Positions 20,434-30,648 of a stretch of DNA of 64,000 nucleotides are shown piece by piece. The notes under the pieces were generated by a model, which did not search any database, had not been told where the DNA came from, and was given only the letters and a program-made list of their open reading frames with translations. Each line of letters starts with the position of its first letter. The stretch's first letter is position 1. The stretch covers positions 1 to 64,000 of the forward strand of contig JASKOT010000017.1 of assembly GCA_032158125.1 (NCBI GenBank). The letters run 5' to 3'. This DNA comes from Papiliotrema nemorosa (lineage: Eukaryota > Basidiomycota > Tremellomycetes > Tremellales > Rhynchogastremaceae). A program made the position numbers and the translations under genes.

Positions 20434-21539
20434 ATGAGGTGGTCTGTGCGTCGATCACCACCAAACATTACCCCTCCTCCTCTGGTACAGTCATCTTCCT
20501 TAACATCCACGTATAGTCACTCTTGGTTCAGTATCATTGAAGAGGTCAGAAGGTGATCTCAGAGAAACACTTCTGTCAATCGAGCCGACTGTCCAAAGAA
20601 GCACGACCGATCATGACATTCCCACAGCCACGACCATCAACAATGTGATTCCAGCAGGGGCAAAGGCGAAAATCAGACGCGTCAATGGGGCCACCACCTT
20701 CACATTGGTCGAGGTTTCGTGAGTACAGTATTTTTCTCTTCAGAGTAGGCATGATCCATCTGCTCAACTCACCTCTCATCTGCATACTACGCTATACGCT
20801 TGACGGTGGAGCTTTTTGGAGCTTTTTGCTCGAGTCGAGGGGTGTTTCCCCGAAGTCCCGAAGTTGCACCATGGTGAGATGTTTATCCGATGTTTAACCG
20901 AATTATACGCGGTGTTGAGGCTCAACACACTCAGGCTCCTCTGCTTCCCCCGCTCACCCCATGTATGCCCTTGGCGACAAGGGCGCATGGTATCCCAGTC
21001 GTCTATTTCAGCATAAATGACCCGTCCACCTTGTCATCCTCGTGTATTTGGCTTGTGACAACAAAACGGACCGTTGCTGGCCGACGCCGAGGTACTACCA
21101 AATCGGACCGAGGTCAACGGCAGCTCCGAGGACCTTTCAACGGGGGACGAGGAGAGCGGAGAAACTGCCTGCAATAGCTTACTCAGGTATCGATACTTGC
21201 TCGGTTCAACGGTTCAGTTGGTGCTTTCCAAAAGTCATCGAGGGAGACTTTGCTAGAGCTTCCCAACTTCGATCAGTCTTCGACGGTCCTTCCGATCATT
21301 CATTATCCCCACACCATTGTTCGTCTCAACGTTTGCTCGATCGCATCGTTCCCGGTCAACTCGTATATCAATCTAAGAAGGATACTGCCTTCCCCACTTC
21401 AAACACTCTGACCTACTACAATAGACCACTCTATTCATTCGGCGAGAAGACCCACGACAACGATCGAATTGGGAAGCTACCCGCCTTCGACTCCGTCACG
21501 GTCACACACTTCGTGTCGGCGAAGCTCATAGAAATCGCC

Positions 21540-21547
21540 TATAAAAG
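21540..21547 (+). promoter_or_regulatory. TATA box of the MFS transporter gene
   Basis: TATAAAAG lies 50 bp upstream of the ATG at 21590, a usual distance for fungal genes with short leaders. Confidence 0.55.
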
Positions 21548-21589
21548 AGTCGCCCACACCACGATACCAGAGTCCAGGACATAGTCAGA

Positions 21590-23410
21590 ATGGTGTCCAA
21601 CCACGAAACCCCCGAGACGCCCCTGGAGAAGATCAGCAGCAATACAGTACCTATGTCAGAAAGGAACGATGGAGAAAAGATTCACGCCCCTATCGAAGCG
21701 CACACCGCCAGTGGGCCAACTATGTTAGCGGAAGAGACGGGCTTGACCAGGAGTCACCCCGAGAAGTCGATGTTGATATTCAAGAGGTTGAGGAAAGAGC
21801 TACCTCTTCCTGGGCGAAAGATGATCTACCTCATGACGTACGTGTACCAACCAGATTGCTCTGTAGCCCCAGCGCAAGTTGACAATGCGCAGTGCGACTA
21901 TGTGGCTGGTCTTCATCCTCGCAGGGTGGAATGACGCAAGTCAAGGTCCCCTCTTACCCTCGCTTCAGGCCATTTACAACGTCGACTACTTAGTCAGTGA
22001 GTGCCTCCACCAGTATAGACGATTGCTGCTGACCTCTGCCAGTCAGTACGATCTGGATCTGCAACTTTGTCGGCTTTCTCACCTCTGCATGCCTCAACGT
22101 CTACCTTTCTGACCATATCGGTTTCGGTTTGGTGAGTTCCCTCACGTTGGGCGGCGAACGATGCTGATTCCACGAGGCTGCACCTTTCGGAACCAGTATG
22201 CAAGCCCTAGCATACTGTCTCATGCTATGGGGACCCCCTTTCCCGCTCTTCGTCATCGCTTACCTATTCAACGGATTTGGGCTAGGGCTTCAGGTGGGTC
22301 TTCTCACTCTCAAGCAGTCCGCTGAACAATAGGATGCCCAACTCAACTCCCTGATTGTCCGATTCCCGGATCCCAACGTCAAAATGTTCCTCCTTCATGC
22401 TTTCTATGGCCTAGGCGCAACCATATCGCCTCTTGTCTCCACCGAGTTTGTGAAGAAGGTTCCGGATAGGGTGTACCTCTATTTTGCCGTCTCCCTCGGT
22501 CTCGCTGGTTTCATTATCGTCCTTCTTCTCATGGTGTTCAGACTGCGAACGGAAGACCAGGTCGTTGGGAAACGAGAGGTGATGCCGGCTGCCGAGTCTG
22601 CCACTTCGGGTCATCGTGAGGAGGAGAAAGAGGAGGAGGGAAGTGGAAGCAAGATGAAGCGGATCATGAAGACTCCCGCGGTACACGCCATGGCGTTTTA
22701 TTTGGCGATTTATGTGAGTCGGGTCACATCGAGTGTCCGTTCTCAGCTCATCCCATTAGGTTGGTGTAGAAGTCACTCTGGGCGGATGGATTGTGAGTTG
22801 ATCACTCCCTGACCTGGATCAATTAGCTGACAGGATAGACCACCTTCTTGGTGACCGAACGAGGAGGCGATGATAATGCCGGATATGTCACTACAGGATA
22901 CTTTGCGGGTATCACGCTGGGTCGAGTGATCTTAATACCGGTCACTGGATGGATAGGAAAGAACAACTCGATTTACGTCTAGTGCGTTGATCCGTTTTGA
23001 CCTGACTGCACTGGCTGATGGTTTTAGCACGATCATATGTATCATCCTAGAGGTGATCATCTGGACGGTACCTCATCTCATCTCCAACTCGGTCCTATAC
23101 TCGCTCATCGGTATACTGCTGGGTCCGATGTACCCTGTGGTAATGATGACTGTGCTCGATGTCATGCCACCAGAATTGCAAGGAGGCACAATCGGATGGG
23201 CAGCGGCGATGGGTCAAGCGGGAAGTGCTCTCATGCCGTTGTGAGTTGGGTCTTACTAGTATTGGTGACACGTGTTGATGATCTAGCATTACTGGGGGTA
23301 TCTCTAACAAATACGGGCCATGGGTACTGCAACCCATCGTGATTGCCTTCCTGGCATGTTCTTTAGCTCTGTGGTTTATTGTGCCTCGACCGAAAGGGTG
23401 GATAGCGTAA
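21590..23410 (+). CDS. Major facilitator superfamily transporter, BSC6-like
   Basis: Multi-pass membrane transporter with about 12 predicted helices; substrate unknown. A hydrophilic cytosolic N-terminus of about 80 residues precedes the first helix (MWLVFILAGWNDASQGPLLP). Conserved MFS stretches follow: STIWICNFVGFLTSACLNVY, ALAYCLMLWGPPFPLFVIAY, LFNGFGLGLQDAQLNSLIVR, HAFYGLGATISPLVSTEF. A charged central loop (HREEEKEEEGSGSKMKRIMK) separates the halves. The second half has GYFAGITLGRVILIPVTGWI and LLGPMYPVVMMTVLDVMPPE, ending FIVPRPKGWIA. Eight or so short introns interrupt it; the GWNDASQGP signature recalls fungal proteins of the yeast Bsc6 group. The frame is intact by hand assembly. Confidence 0.82.
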
Positions 23411-23647
23411 CATGGTAGAAGAAGTAGACTGCTTGAAGAAGGGCTCAATGTATATAATACTGTGTCCTTATTCCCAAAAGCATGTTTCTTATCCAGAACA
23501 AGGCAGAAGGACTATCAGGATGCCCGCGCACCTCGCCGAGTTTGAGCCCCGGCATCAACCGCCACCTCGACGTTTCAACTCCACTTCGACGTGTCCAACA
23601 GGTCACCTTTTGCACTCCATCACTCGTTCACTCATCATCTCTTCACA

Positions 23648-24606
23648 ATGGCGGCCCCTCTAGTCCGACCTCCCCCTGGCATGATGCCCGCTCCAGGATC
23701 ATTACCCCCAGGAGTCCATCCACCACCCATGCAAATCCCCATCAACCCGGCACTCCAATCTCTACTGGACAGTCTCCCACATACCGATACCCCCTTCACA
23801 CTCATCACCGCTCCTATCCCAAACTCCCAACCACCTCAAACCAACACGATGGTCGTATGCCAAGCTCATCAGAATTCAGTTTGTGAAGCTTGTTCGGTCA
23901 ATTTCAACGATCTGAACTATATGCACCAGTTTTTGAGGAGTGCACCAGCGGAAGCTATACCTCCTCCTCCGAACGTACAGCCTCCACCTCAACGAGCCGA
24001 GATGATCAAGAATGCCAAAGAGCAGGGCAATGTGCGTGTCACCACCGTCCTCCCTCTCTACCCCTTCTGTCCTCCTGCTTCTTGCGGGAGTATTGAGGAT
24101 GGGGTTTGTCAAACAAAGAGGAGACTGACGTATAGACCGCATTCAAAAGTCAAAACTTCCCTTTGGCGATCCAACATTACTCTCGATCGGCAGATATGGC
24201 CCTTTCAAGACCTCCATGGGAATTGGCAGCTGTATCAAGGGACGAAACGGCCATTGCGTTGTGTAACCGTTCGGCCGCTTTTGCATTTGCGGGCGCATGG
24301 GCGAATGCGTTGGCGGACGCAGAGGCCGTCGTGGCGTTGAAGAGACCTTGGACAAAGGGTCATTTCAGGTGAGTTGGCAAGGACTGCGTGTGGAAGGAGC
24401 TGATGAGTAGGAGAGCGAGAGCGTTGGTCGGGTTGAATAGGTTGGAAGAAGCCAGGGAGGCTTTGGTCGATGGCTTGCAGTTTGAGCCTAATGATAAAGT
24501 GGGTCGGATCTCTGGTCGATCCAACGTGGAAGTCATCGCTGATAGGCAGGAACTGAACGCCTTCTTGAGCGAGCTCGACGAAAAGATTGCAGAGGCCGAC
24601 GCATGA
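23648..24606 (+). CDS. SEC72: Translocation protein Sec72, TPR subunit of the Sec63 complex
   Basis: Cytosolic TPR subunit of the ER post-translational translocon (Sec62/63/71/72). The start at 23648 opens a Pro/Met-rich leader (MAAPLVRPPPGMMPAPGSLP), then the N-terminal domain with a Cys-rich core (VVCQAHQNSVCEACSVNFND), seen in fungal Sec72. Three TPR units follow across introns: AEMIKNAKEQGN-TAFKSQNF, LAIQHYSRSADMAL ... ETAIALCNRSAAFAFAGAWA, NALADAEAVVALKRPWTKGH and RARALVGLNRLEEAREALVD. The end is LNAFLSELDEKIAEADA. Four exons with canonical GT-AG sites. A generic TPR co-chaperone is the alternative, but the Cys-rich N-terminus favours Sec72. Confidence 0.72.
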
Positions 24607-25019
24607 TTTGCATACCCTCACCCTTTGTATACCGCTCAACGTGATACCCAAGCACAGTGTATACCCATGCATTCGAGCATTCCAACTCAGCGTATACATA
24701 CTCATGAATCTACCGATCGTGCGCGAGCGGTCGCGCTTGTGCTCCAAAACGAAAAGCCGATCGATGTCTGTCGAGATGGATGCTGTGATCCCTCCATGGG
24801 GCTAGACATTCTGCAAGCGATCTGCGTCTTGGGGCAAATGGCCAATCAACACGCCTGAAGCGAAAGTTTGGCAACGCCTCGATCTCTAGCAAGAAGTAAG
24901 GCTACATCTCGTGGACTTTTGTTCGTGTATAGACTCGTGGCTACATGATACTTGATGATATCGTCTCATCGCAATCTCACTCCCGCTTCTCCCACTGCTC
25001 ATCTTCTTCTCGTCTCCGC

Positions 25020-26292
25020 CTAGTGTCGCTCAGTGATTACGTCGAAACCTTCACCTCGAGCTTGAGATTTGGTGACATTTCCATAAGGGTCACTGGCAAA
25101 AGTGGCACCAGTTGATCCAGCATTGCTCGAGGGAACCTTGAATCCAGGCGAGGAAGCGTGGAATCCGGCCTCTTTGCTTTGAGGAGGAGTATTAACATTG
25201 GTCGGCGACGCGGCAGCTTTGGCATGGACAAACAAGGGTCGGAAGACAGTTTGATGGAGCTTGAGGGCTCCTTGGGTTTGGGGATGGAGGAGATAAGCCA
25301 AAGCAACCAGTTTGACGGTGTAATATTGGGCTGACATAAGCGGGTTGGTCTAAGTTGCGACAAAGAGTGAATGCTCACGGATTCGCTTCTCGAGAACACC
25401 GGCAGCAAGTGACTCGAGGAATTGAATAAACCCAAGAGTCACAAAGTAGGCCAAGAGGGCTCGCGTGGCAGCTTCGTTTTGTTCGTTTGAGACGTCGCTG
25501 TCGAGCAGACCCAAAGCGAGGAAGCTGGGAGGTACAAGAGTGAGGAAAGTAGTTGTTGGAAGAGCCAATCCGAACAGGTTAAGAGGGATCAGCAGGATAT
25601 AGCTACACGTCAGCAAGAGGGCCACTCTGAGGGTCAGGCATGACTCACGCCAAGACGGCTCCAGTGACGAGGACAACTCGGTCGATGTTGAGTCTTTGTT
25701 CCAAACTTCGAATAGTCTTGGATCGACCCAAGAATTCTCGGAATTGACCCACTTGTTTCTGGGCTGTTCCTTTGACGTTCTGCACCGCCGGGTGTTCTTG
25801 GGCATGCTCGAGCTGAGACCCCAGGTTGTTGACTCGTTGTCGGATTCCCGTGGCCGTTGGCATCTTGTCCTGGACAGAGGAAGATGCGTTCTGAGCTGCA
25901 TTGGACACTTTGGAGGCAGCGTTTTGAGCCGAGGTCTGTGCCTTTTGGGCGGTTTGACCAGTCTGGCTGGAAGGTGACGTGGAAGGGGTAGTCTCAGAGT
26001 GGATCTTGGCCTCCTTGGCTTGGAGGTCAGAAGCGATGGTCGAAGGTGGGTCATCGGCCACGACAGACGGTTTGAGAGTGTGGGACCTGTCCACCTCGCC
26101 CGTGGGAGCTGATCCAGAGGTCGAAGAAGGAACAGCAGGTGCTCTCACCGAGTTATCCGAGCTGGCAAAGGGGTTGTTGCTGCCCGCCTGAGGGACTGAT
26201 GCGGGTGGAACACCCAGAGTGGGGATACCGTCTGCGGATGCGGCAGAGTGGTGCAGAGTGGTTGGGTCAATGTAAGCAGAGTTGGCAGACAT
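25020..26292 (-). CDS. Yop1/DP1/HVA22 family ER-shaping protein with long N-terminal extension
   Basis: Probably a reticulon-like ER membrane curvature protein. The conserved TB2/DP1 region is in the second half: YILLIPLNLFGLALPTTTFL, LLAYFVTLGFIQFLES, and RIPQYYTVKLVALAYLLHPQ followed by TQGALKLHQTVFRPLF. The LHPQTQGA motif is diagnostic. Ordinary Yop1 is about 180 residues, yet here about 215 residues precede the first membrane hairpin. They comprise a Ser/Pro-rich region and an Ala/Gln-rich helical part (SKVSNAAQNASSSVQDKMPT) that looks amphipathic. The C-terminal tail is about 65 residues. At least two introns: after GAVLA, and one splitting the codon in RI-PQYY. A separate compact Yop1 may exist elsewhere in the genome. 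Confidence 0.8.
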
Positions 26293-27078
26293 GGTGGTAA
26301 AGTGAAGATGGACAATTGGTCAATAGGCAGTGAAGGTCGACCCCCTATATATGTGACCTGGTTTGCTCGTCTGACGTGGTTGCAGCAGTATGAAAGGATT
26401 GAAAGTCAGTGTGCGTCATTTGATTCAAAGTGAATATGACGATGTAAAGGGGTTGAATTTTGCCACTCAAGACGACCCTGACAGTGGTGGTGATTCCAGT
26501 GGACCCCCGTCAATTTATTGTTCCGGGACTGCGAGCAAGTCTGTCGCTCGTCAGAGCAGACATTGGGATTATGCTACTCAGGTAGGGGATATGTGACAGC
26601 GAGAGCTCCTACGCATCCGAGATGGCTTCACACACAGACATGCAGGTCACACATGTAAATACTGCGAGTACTGATAGAGAGTAACCAACGGCGGAGGCCG
26701 CTTGATGATCAGTCAGCAATCGAGCGCCACCCCCTGAATAAACTTCCCACGTTCTCATCATCACATACGCTGTGCTCACCATCGCCGTGTTCCGAGAGAA
26801 TTGACCCATATGACCCGCGGTTGAAAGCCTCCCGGTCGCCGTGTCACAAAGGAATGCTATGGGCGTTCATCCCCGTGCTGATCAAGCAACCATGTATAGC
26901 TGATCAATCCGTTGGAGGCATGCAGATCTCGTCGTCAAGGCAACTGGACGGGAGACATATATAAACCCCTGCTCTGCACAAGTCCCCAGCATTAACGACT
27001 CAATAGCAATCTTCCCAACAGTTCCTCTACTACACTTGGCCTCCTCATCTCAACTTGACTATCCTCAAGTAACCAAAT
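26293..27078. other. Divergent promoter region, Yop1-like / NmrA-like 1
   Basis: 786 bp without a convincing gene. A TATA box at 26958-26965 serves the NmrA-like gene. No RNA gene or repeat was recognised. Confidence 0.5.
26958..26965 (+). promoter_or_regulatory. TATA box of NmrA-like gene 1
   Basis: TATATAAA about 120 bp before the ATG at 27079, in an A/T-rich stretch. Confidence 0.5.
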
Positions 27079-28114
27079 ATGTCTGCTCAAACCATCGGTA
27101 TCCTCGGCCACAATGGTCTGATCGGTTCGCAAGTTCTCAACCAGCTTTACCCCTTGCAGCAGCAGGGCAAGCTCAAGCTCGTGGTGATTCACCGACCGAC
27201 CTCTTCCACCTCGGGAATCCCCGAAGATGTCGAGAAACGAGTCCTCGACTGGTTTGCTCCCGACGGTGCAGAGTTTGACCAAGCGGTCCAAGGGCTCGAT
27301 GTTATTCTGTAAGTCTGGCGCAGACCCTCGACGATGATGCGCTGATGACTAGCTCTGCTGTCGGTTCCACGGCTGTAGGTGACCAAGCTGCGCTCTTACC
27401 CGCTCTGTCCCGATCGAAATCATTGAAAGCCTTCGTACCCTCGGAATTCGGTGCATCGTGGTCTGAAGAGGAAATCGCTACCATGTCGGCCAAGTTCCTC
27501 GGTGCAAAAGACGCAATCTCGCACAAAGCGAGGGAGTTGGGTGTCCCAGTGACTATCGTTCATGCTGGGATTTTCAGCGATTTCATCTTTGCCTTCCCGT
27601 GAGTTGGCTGCTATAATCTCGAGGCATCAACTGACAGAGACAGAATCCAGTGGAACGTCAAGGAGAATCAGGTCTATGTCTATGGCAACTCTCAAAACAC
27701 CCATGTGCCCCTCACGTGAGTCCGCTTCACTTTACACGAAATGACAATAAGCGCTGATGAATCAGATCCACCTCATATGTCGCTGCGGCCTTGGTCAAAC
27801 TCCTCCAACAGCCTATCGACTCGTATGTCAACAAGACATTCGCAGTCGTCGAATATAGCCACACCAACAAAGAGATCACCGAGATCATTGGTCGATTGAG
27901 CGGGAAAGCACCTCAATTGGTCGAGTACGACGAGGCAATGCTCGAAGGTCAGCTCAATCACGAGAACGGATATGCTTCACTCGGCGCGGGTATCCTCAGA
28001 AAGAGCGGAAAAGGGTGGTACAAGTATGATGACAAGGAGCCTCTCGTGGTGGAGGGTTGGAAGAGTGTTCCAGTCGAGGAAGAGATCAAAAAGGTTCTCG
28101 CTCCTCCTGCTTGA
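27079..28114 (+). CDS. NmrA-like / isoflavone reductase-like NAD(P)-binding protein 1
   Basis: Atypical short-chain dehydrogenase-type Rossmann protein of the NmrA/isoflavone-reductase group; either an oxidoreductase or a redox-sensing regulator. The nucleotide-binding motif is at the N-terminus (TIGILGHNGLIGSQVLNQLY, a GxxGxxG form) followed by a basic pair after strand 2 (VVIHRPTS). AFVPSEFGASWSEEE and AKFLGAKDAISHKARELGVP match the family's central region, and PVTIVHAGIFSDFIFAFP the segment lining the substrate pocket. The C-terminus covers NKTFAVVEYSHTNKEITEII. No Tyr-x-x-x-Lys SDR signature is evident. Four exons, canonical introns. A paralogue follows 253 bp downstream in the same orientation. 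Confidence 0.82.
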
Positions 28115-28314
28115 GCGGTCGCGCATCTAGTCTTGTAGATCACAGGCCAGAATGTTTACCCATGCAAGTATTGCAGCCAAAATGTCGTGTGGCATAATCA
28201 GATAGGAGATGACCGATGATGCAGAATGATACAATTGCCGGTCACACTCCGCGAAAGATGACGAGTATGAGCGTCTTGCTGGCTCGTTGCGACGTGCAGC
28301 GACTTCTTCCAGCT

Positions 28315-28323
28315 TATTTATAG
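28315..28323 (+). promoter_or_regulatory. TATA-like element of NmrA-like gene 2
   Basis: TATTTATAG about 45 bp before the ATG at 28368. Confidence 0.45.
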
Positions 28324-28367
28324 TCGAGTACAGTGAGCTTCCTTGACTAGCCCTCCCAGCAGCAACA

Positions 28368-29422
28368 ATGGGTCAACGTTCATCGAAGACGGCCGCAAGC
28401 GCCGAGACTGCGACTGCTCAACACCTCGTCGTGGGTATCTTAGGTCACAACGGTCGAGTCGGCTCTGCTATACTCAACGAGCTGGCTCCGCACAACGGCA
28501 AACATCTCACTGTCATCGTACTCCACCGACCCAGCTCTGACATATCAAACGTACCCAAGGGTATCGAGACGCGTTCAATCGATCTTGACAAACCCGATGG
28601 AGAAGACTTCAACAGAGCCGTGGCTGGACTTCACATCCTCATGTAGGTCTTTGGTCCGACTCTACTGATCAATAGATCTGCAGTGAGTGGGACGGGTATC
28701 CCGGCTCAATCGGCGCTTGCACCGGCTTTGTCGCGAAACAAGGATTTTATCACTTTCTTCCCTTCGGACTACGGGGCACCTTGGACTGAAGAAGACTTCA
28801 AAGATGCCAAACTCGACTTCTTGAAGGCCAAGTACAAGGTGCTGGAGGAGTACAAGAAGGCTGGAGTGGCTACTACCTCGATCAAAACGGGTCACTTTCT
28901 GGAACTGCATTTTCAAAATGCGCAAGTGGTAGTTTCATGGTAGGCTAAAGCTGATAAAACAGGCAATCGGGGATCGACGCAAAGAAGAACATTGTCAATG
29001 TGTACAAGAAGAGTCAGACGACTAACAAGCCTGTAGTGTGCGTCCACCTCTATTGATCGCTCGTTAGTAGGAGCTAAAGAGGCAGATCTCTGCCCTACAT
29101 CGCTGCGGCAATCCATGAGCTTCTCAAGACACCCCATAAGCTCCCCAATAAGCAATTCCACTTTACAGAGATCGAGACGACCCATCAAGAGATCACTGAT
29201 ATCCTTACCAAAGTGCATGGGAAAAAGCCTGATCTAGTACAATGGGACGAGGAGAAAATCCATAAAGCTTTGAACGACCCTGTGCCTTGGACTGCGTTGG
29301 GCGCCGCGTTGCTGAGAAAGTCGGGTGAAGGGGGATGGACTTTCCCCGGTGAGAAGATCGAGGTGCCTGGTTGGAAAGGCAAGACGATCGAGGAATGGAC
29401 CACAGAGTCTGCCCAGCAATGA
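28368..29422 (+). CDS. NmrA-like / isoflavone reductase-like NAD(P)-binding protein 2
   Basis: Tandem paralogue of the preceding gene. It adds about 25 residues before the Rossmann motif (VVGILGHNGRVGSAILNELA). Corresponding blocks are VIVLHRPSSDISNVPKGIET, ITFFPSDYGAPWTEEDFKDA, VATTSIKTGHFLELHFQN and FHFTEIETTHQEITDIL-like text, with conserved GAALLRKSGEGGWTF near the end matching GAGILRKSGKGWYKY in copy 1. Intron positions follow those of copy 1 (after the DILI-like strand, after the hydrophobic LELHF segment and before the middle of the C-terminal part). The first glycine motif is intact, so both copies should bind a dinucleotide. Substrate unknown. The sequence divergence points to an old duplication. 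Confidence 0.8.
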
Positions 29423-29564
29423 TCAGGTGTGGCATTATACAACGTGTAAGGTGGTGTAGGTGATACACGTCTATCAGGGCCGCAGGGGTGCCGCTGCCTC
29501 TACTCAGGCTTCGATCCCAAATCATGATGAGTCAAATGTCCCTCGTAGTGGTACCTTCGTAGGT

Positions 29565-30461
29565 CTATGTGACGATCACCAGGACGAGCAGGACGATGAG
29601 CACAAAGATCAGTATGCAGATACACCATCCGCTCTTGGTTTCTATCTCATCAGCGAGCGCGACTTGGCACGCAGTATGATCCTCACCTTCATTCCGCCGT
29701 ATGAAATCATTCATCTGTCGCTGCACCCTTTGCAGCCTGTTTCCTGTATTGTCCACCCTATTCCCCAAATCATCCAGCATCCTGCAATGAGCAATTGCCC
29801 TGAATCATAGCGAGAACCGGCTCACTCTGACTGCTCATTGACCTCGTGGCCGATCAGTCCCGCCTGACTGGCAAGATTTGTCAATGTCCCAGAGATGAAT
29901 CCCAACGTATCATCTTGGCGCTTCATCAATGTCTATCTCATCAGCTTGACAACCGTATGTGCGGTACCAAAGACTGACCTGCTGTTCTTCCATCTCCCAA
30001 CGGCGCTGTTCATCCTCGTCTTCCGGGTTCATCCCCCTCTCAGCATCCGGCAGGTCCCTATACGGCGCTCTATCCCTCTCTTTGCCTTTCCCCTTGCCCT
30101 TTCCGTCCCTACTCATAACCTTCCTCCTTAGACCATGGACATCGTTCTTGACCCTCTCGACGAAACTTCGTCGTTTACGAATCTCTTCATCCCCTAAACC
30201 CCATCTATCCCCGGCAGACTCGACCACCCGAACGCTCTCATCTAAATCTTCCAAATCAGCTTCGAGAAGATTCAATGTATTTCGAAGCTCCTCTTCTAGC
30301 TCTTGACGGGATGAAGAGGATTGTGTGGTGGATTGATCGTACTCTGCCAAGAGGGATTGGGTAGTTGCCAGACTCTGCTCGACCTCCCTGACTTGTCAAT
30401 AATCGTCTTTTTTGGAACACTCGACTTGCCTCTTGACTTCTATGTATGGATCTCGAGACAT
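29565..30461 (-). CDS. TLG1: t-SNARE of the syntaxin-6/Tlg1 type
   Basis: Endosome-to-Golgi SNARE. The ATG at 30461 opens MSRDPYIEVKR, the start typical of syntaxin-6 N-terminal domains, then the three-helix domain (REVEQSLATTQSLLAEYDQS, EELRNTLNLLEADLEDLDES, EEIRKRRSFVERVKNDVHGL). After a charged linker with a Lys/Gly run comes the SNARE helix (QDDTLGFISGTLTNLASQAG ... MLDDLGNRVDNTGNRLQRVQ) and a single C-terminal membrane anchor (WCICILIFVLIVLLVLVIVT). The first intron appears to use a GC donor (AG|GCAAGT) with a normal AG acceptor; this joins EVKR to REVEQ in frame. Other introns are GT-AG. Divergent from WDR59 across 187 bp. Confidence 0.85.
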
Positions 30462-30648
30462 CTTCGAGCTGCTGGACTCCCAGACGAAGTGCCGTGTCCC
30501 CTATGTCGTATCGACGACCGCCTGTGAAGGATGAATGAGAGTGAATCGCACCAACAACAATGCCCAATTGACCGCGTTGGACCGGTTGAGTGGATCATTT
30601 CCGACTTGATCTCCTCGTACCCTCTGACCGTCAAACCCTCACCATGCG

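Larger units (their letters stand above)
20087..21589. other. 1.5 kb stretch without a convincing gene
   Basis: The longest gap of the window. It holds the upstream region of the minus-strand gene, a 16-base G run near 20418-20433, and the upstream region of the MFS gene. Open frames here lack ATG starts in good context, conserved motifs or consistent splice sites. A 180-codon open frame at 21042-21584 opens without ATG and runs into the TATA region of the next gene. An unspliced non-coding RNA cannot be excluded. Confidence 0.45.

Noticed and set aside
21042..21584. A 180-codon open frame upstream of the MFS transporter
   Set aside because: It has no ATG start, no recognisable motif, and it runs through the TATA box of the next gene.
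29460..29810. Plus-strand open frame over the 3' end of the Tlg1-type gene
   Set aside because: It is the reverse complement of the SNARE and membrane-anchor exons, which carry the conserved protein.
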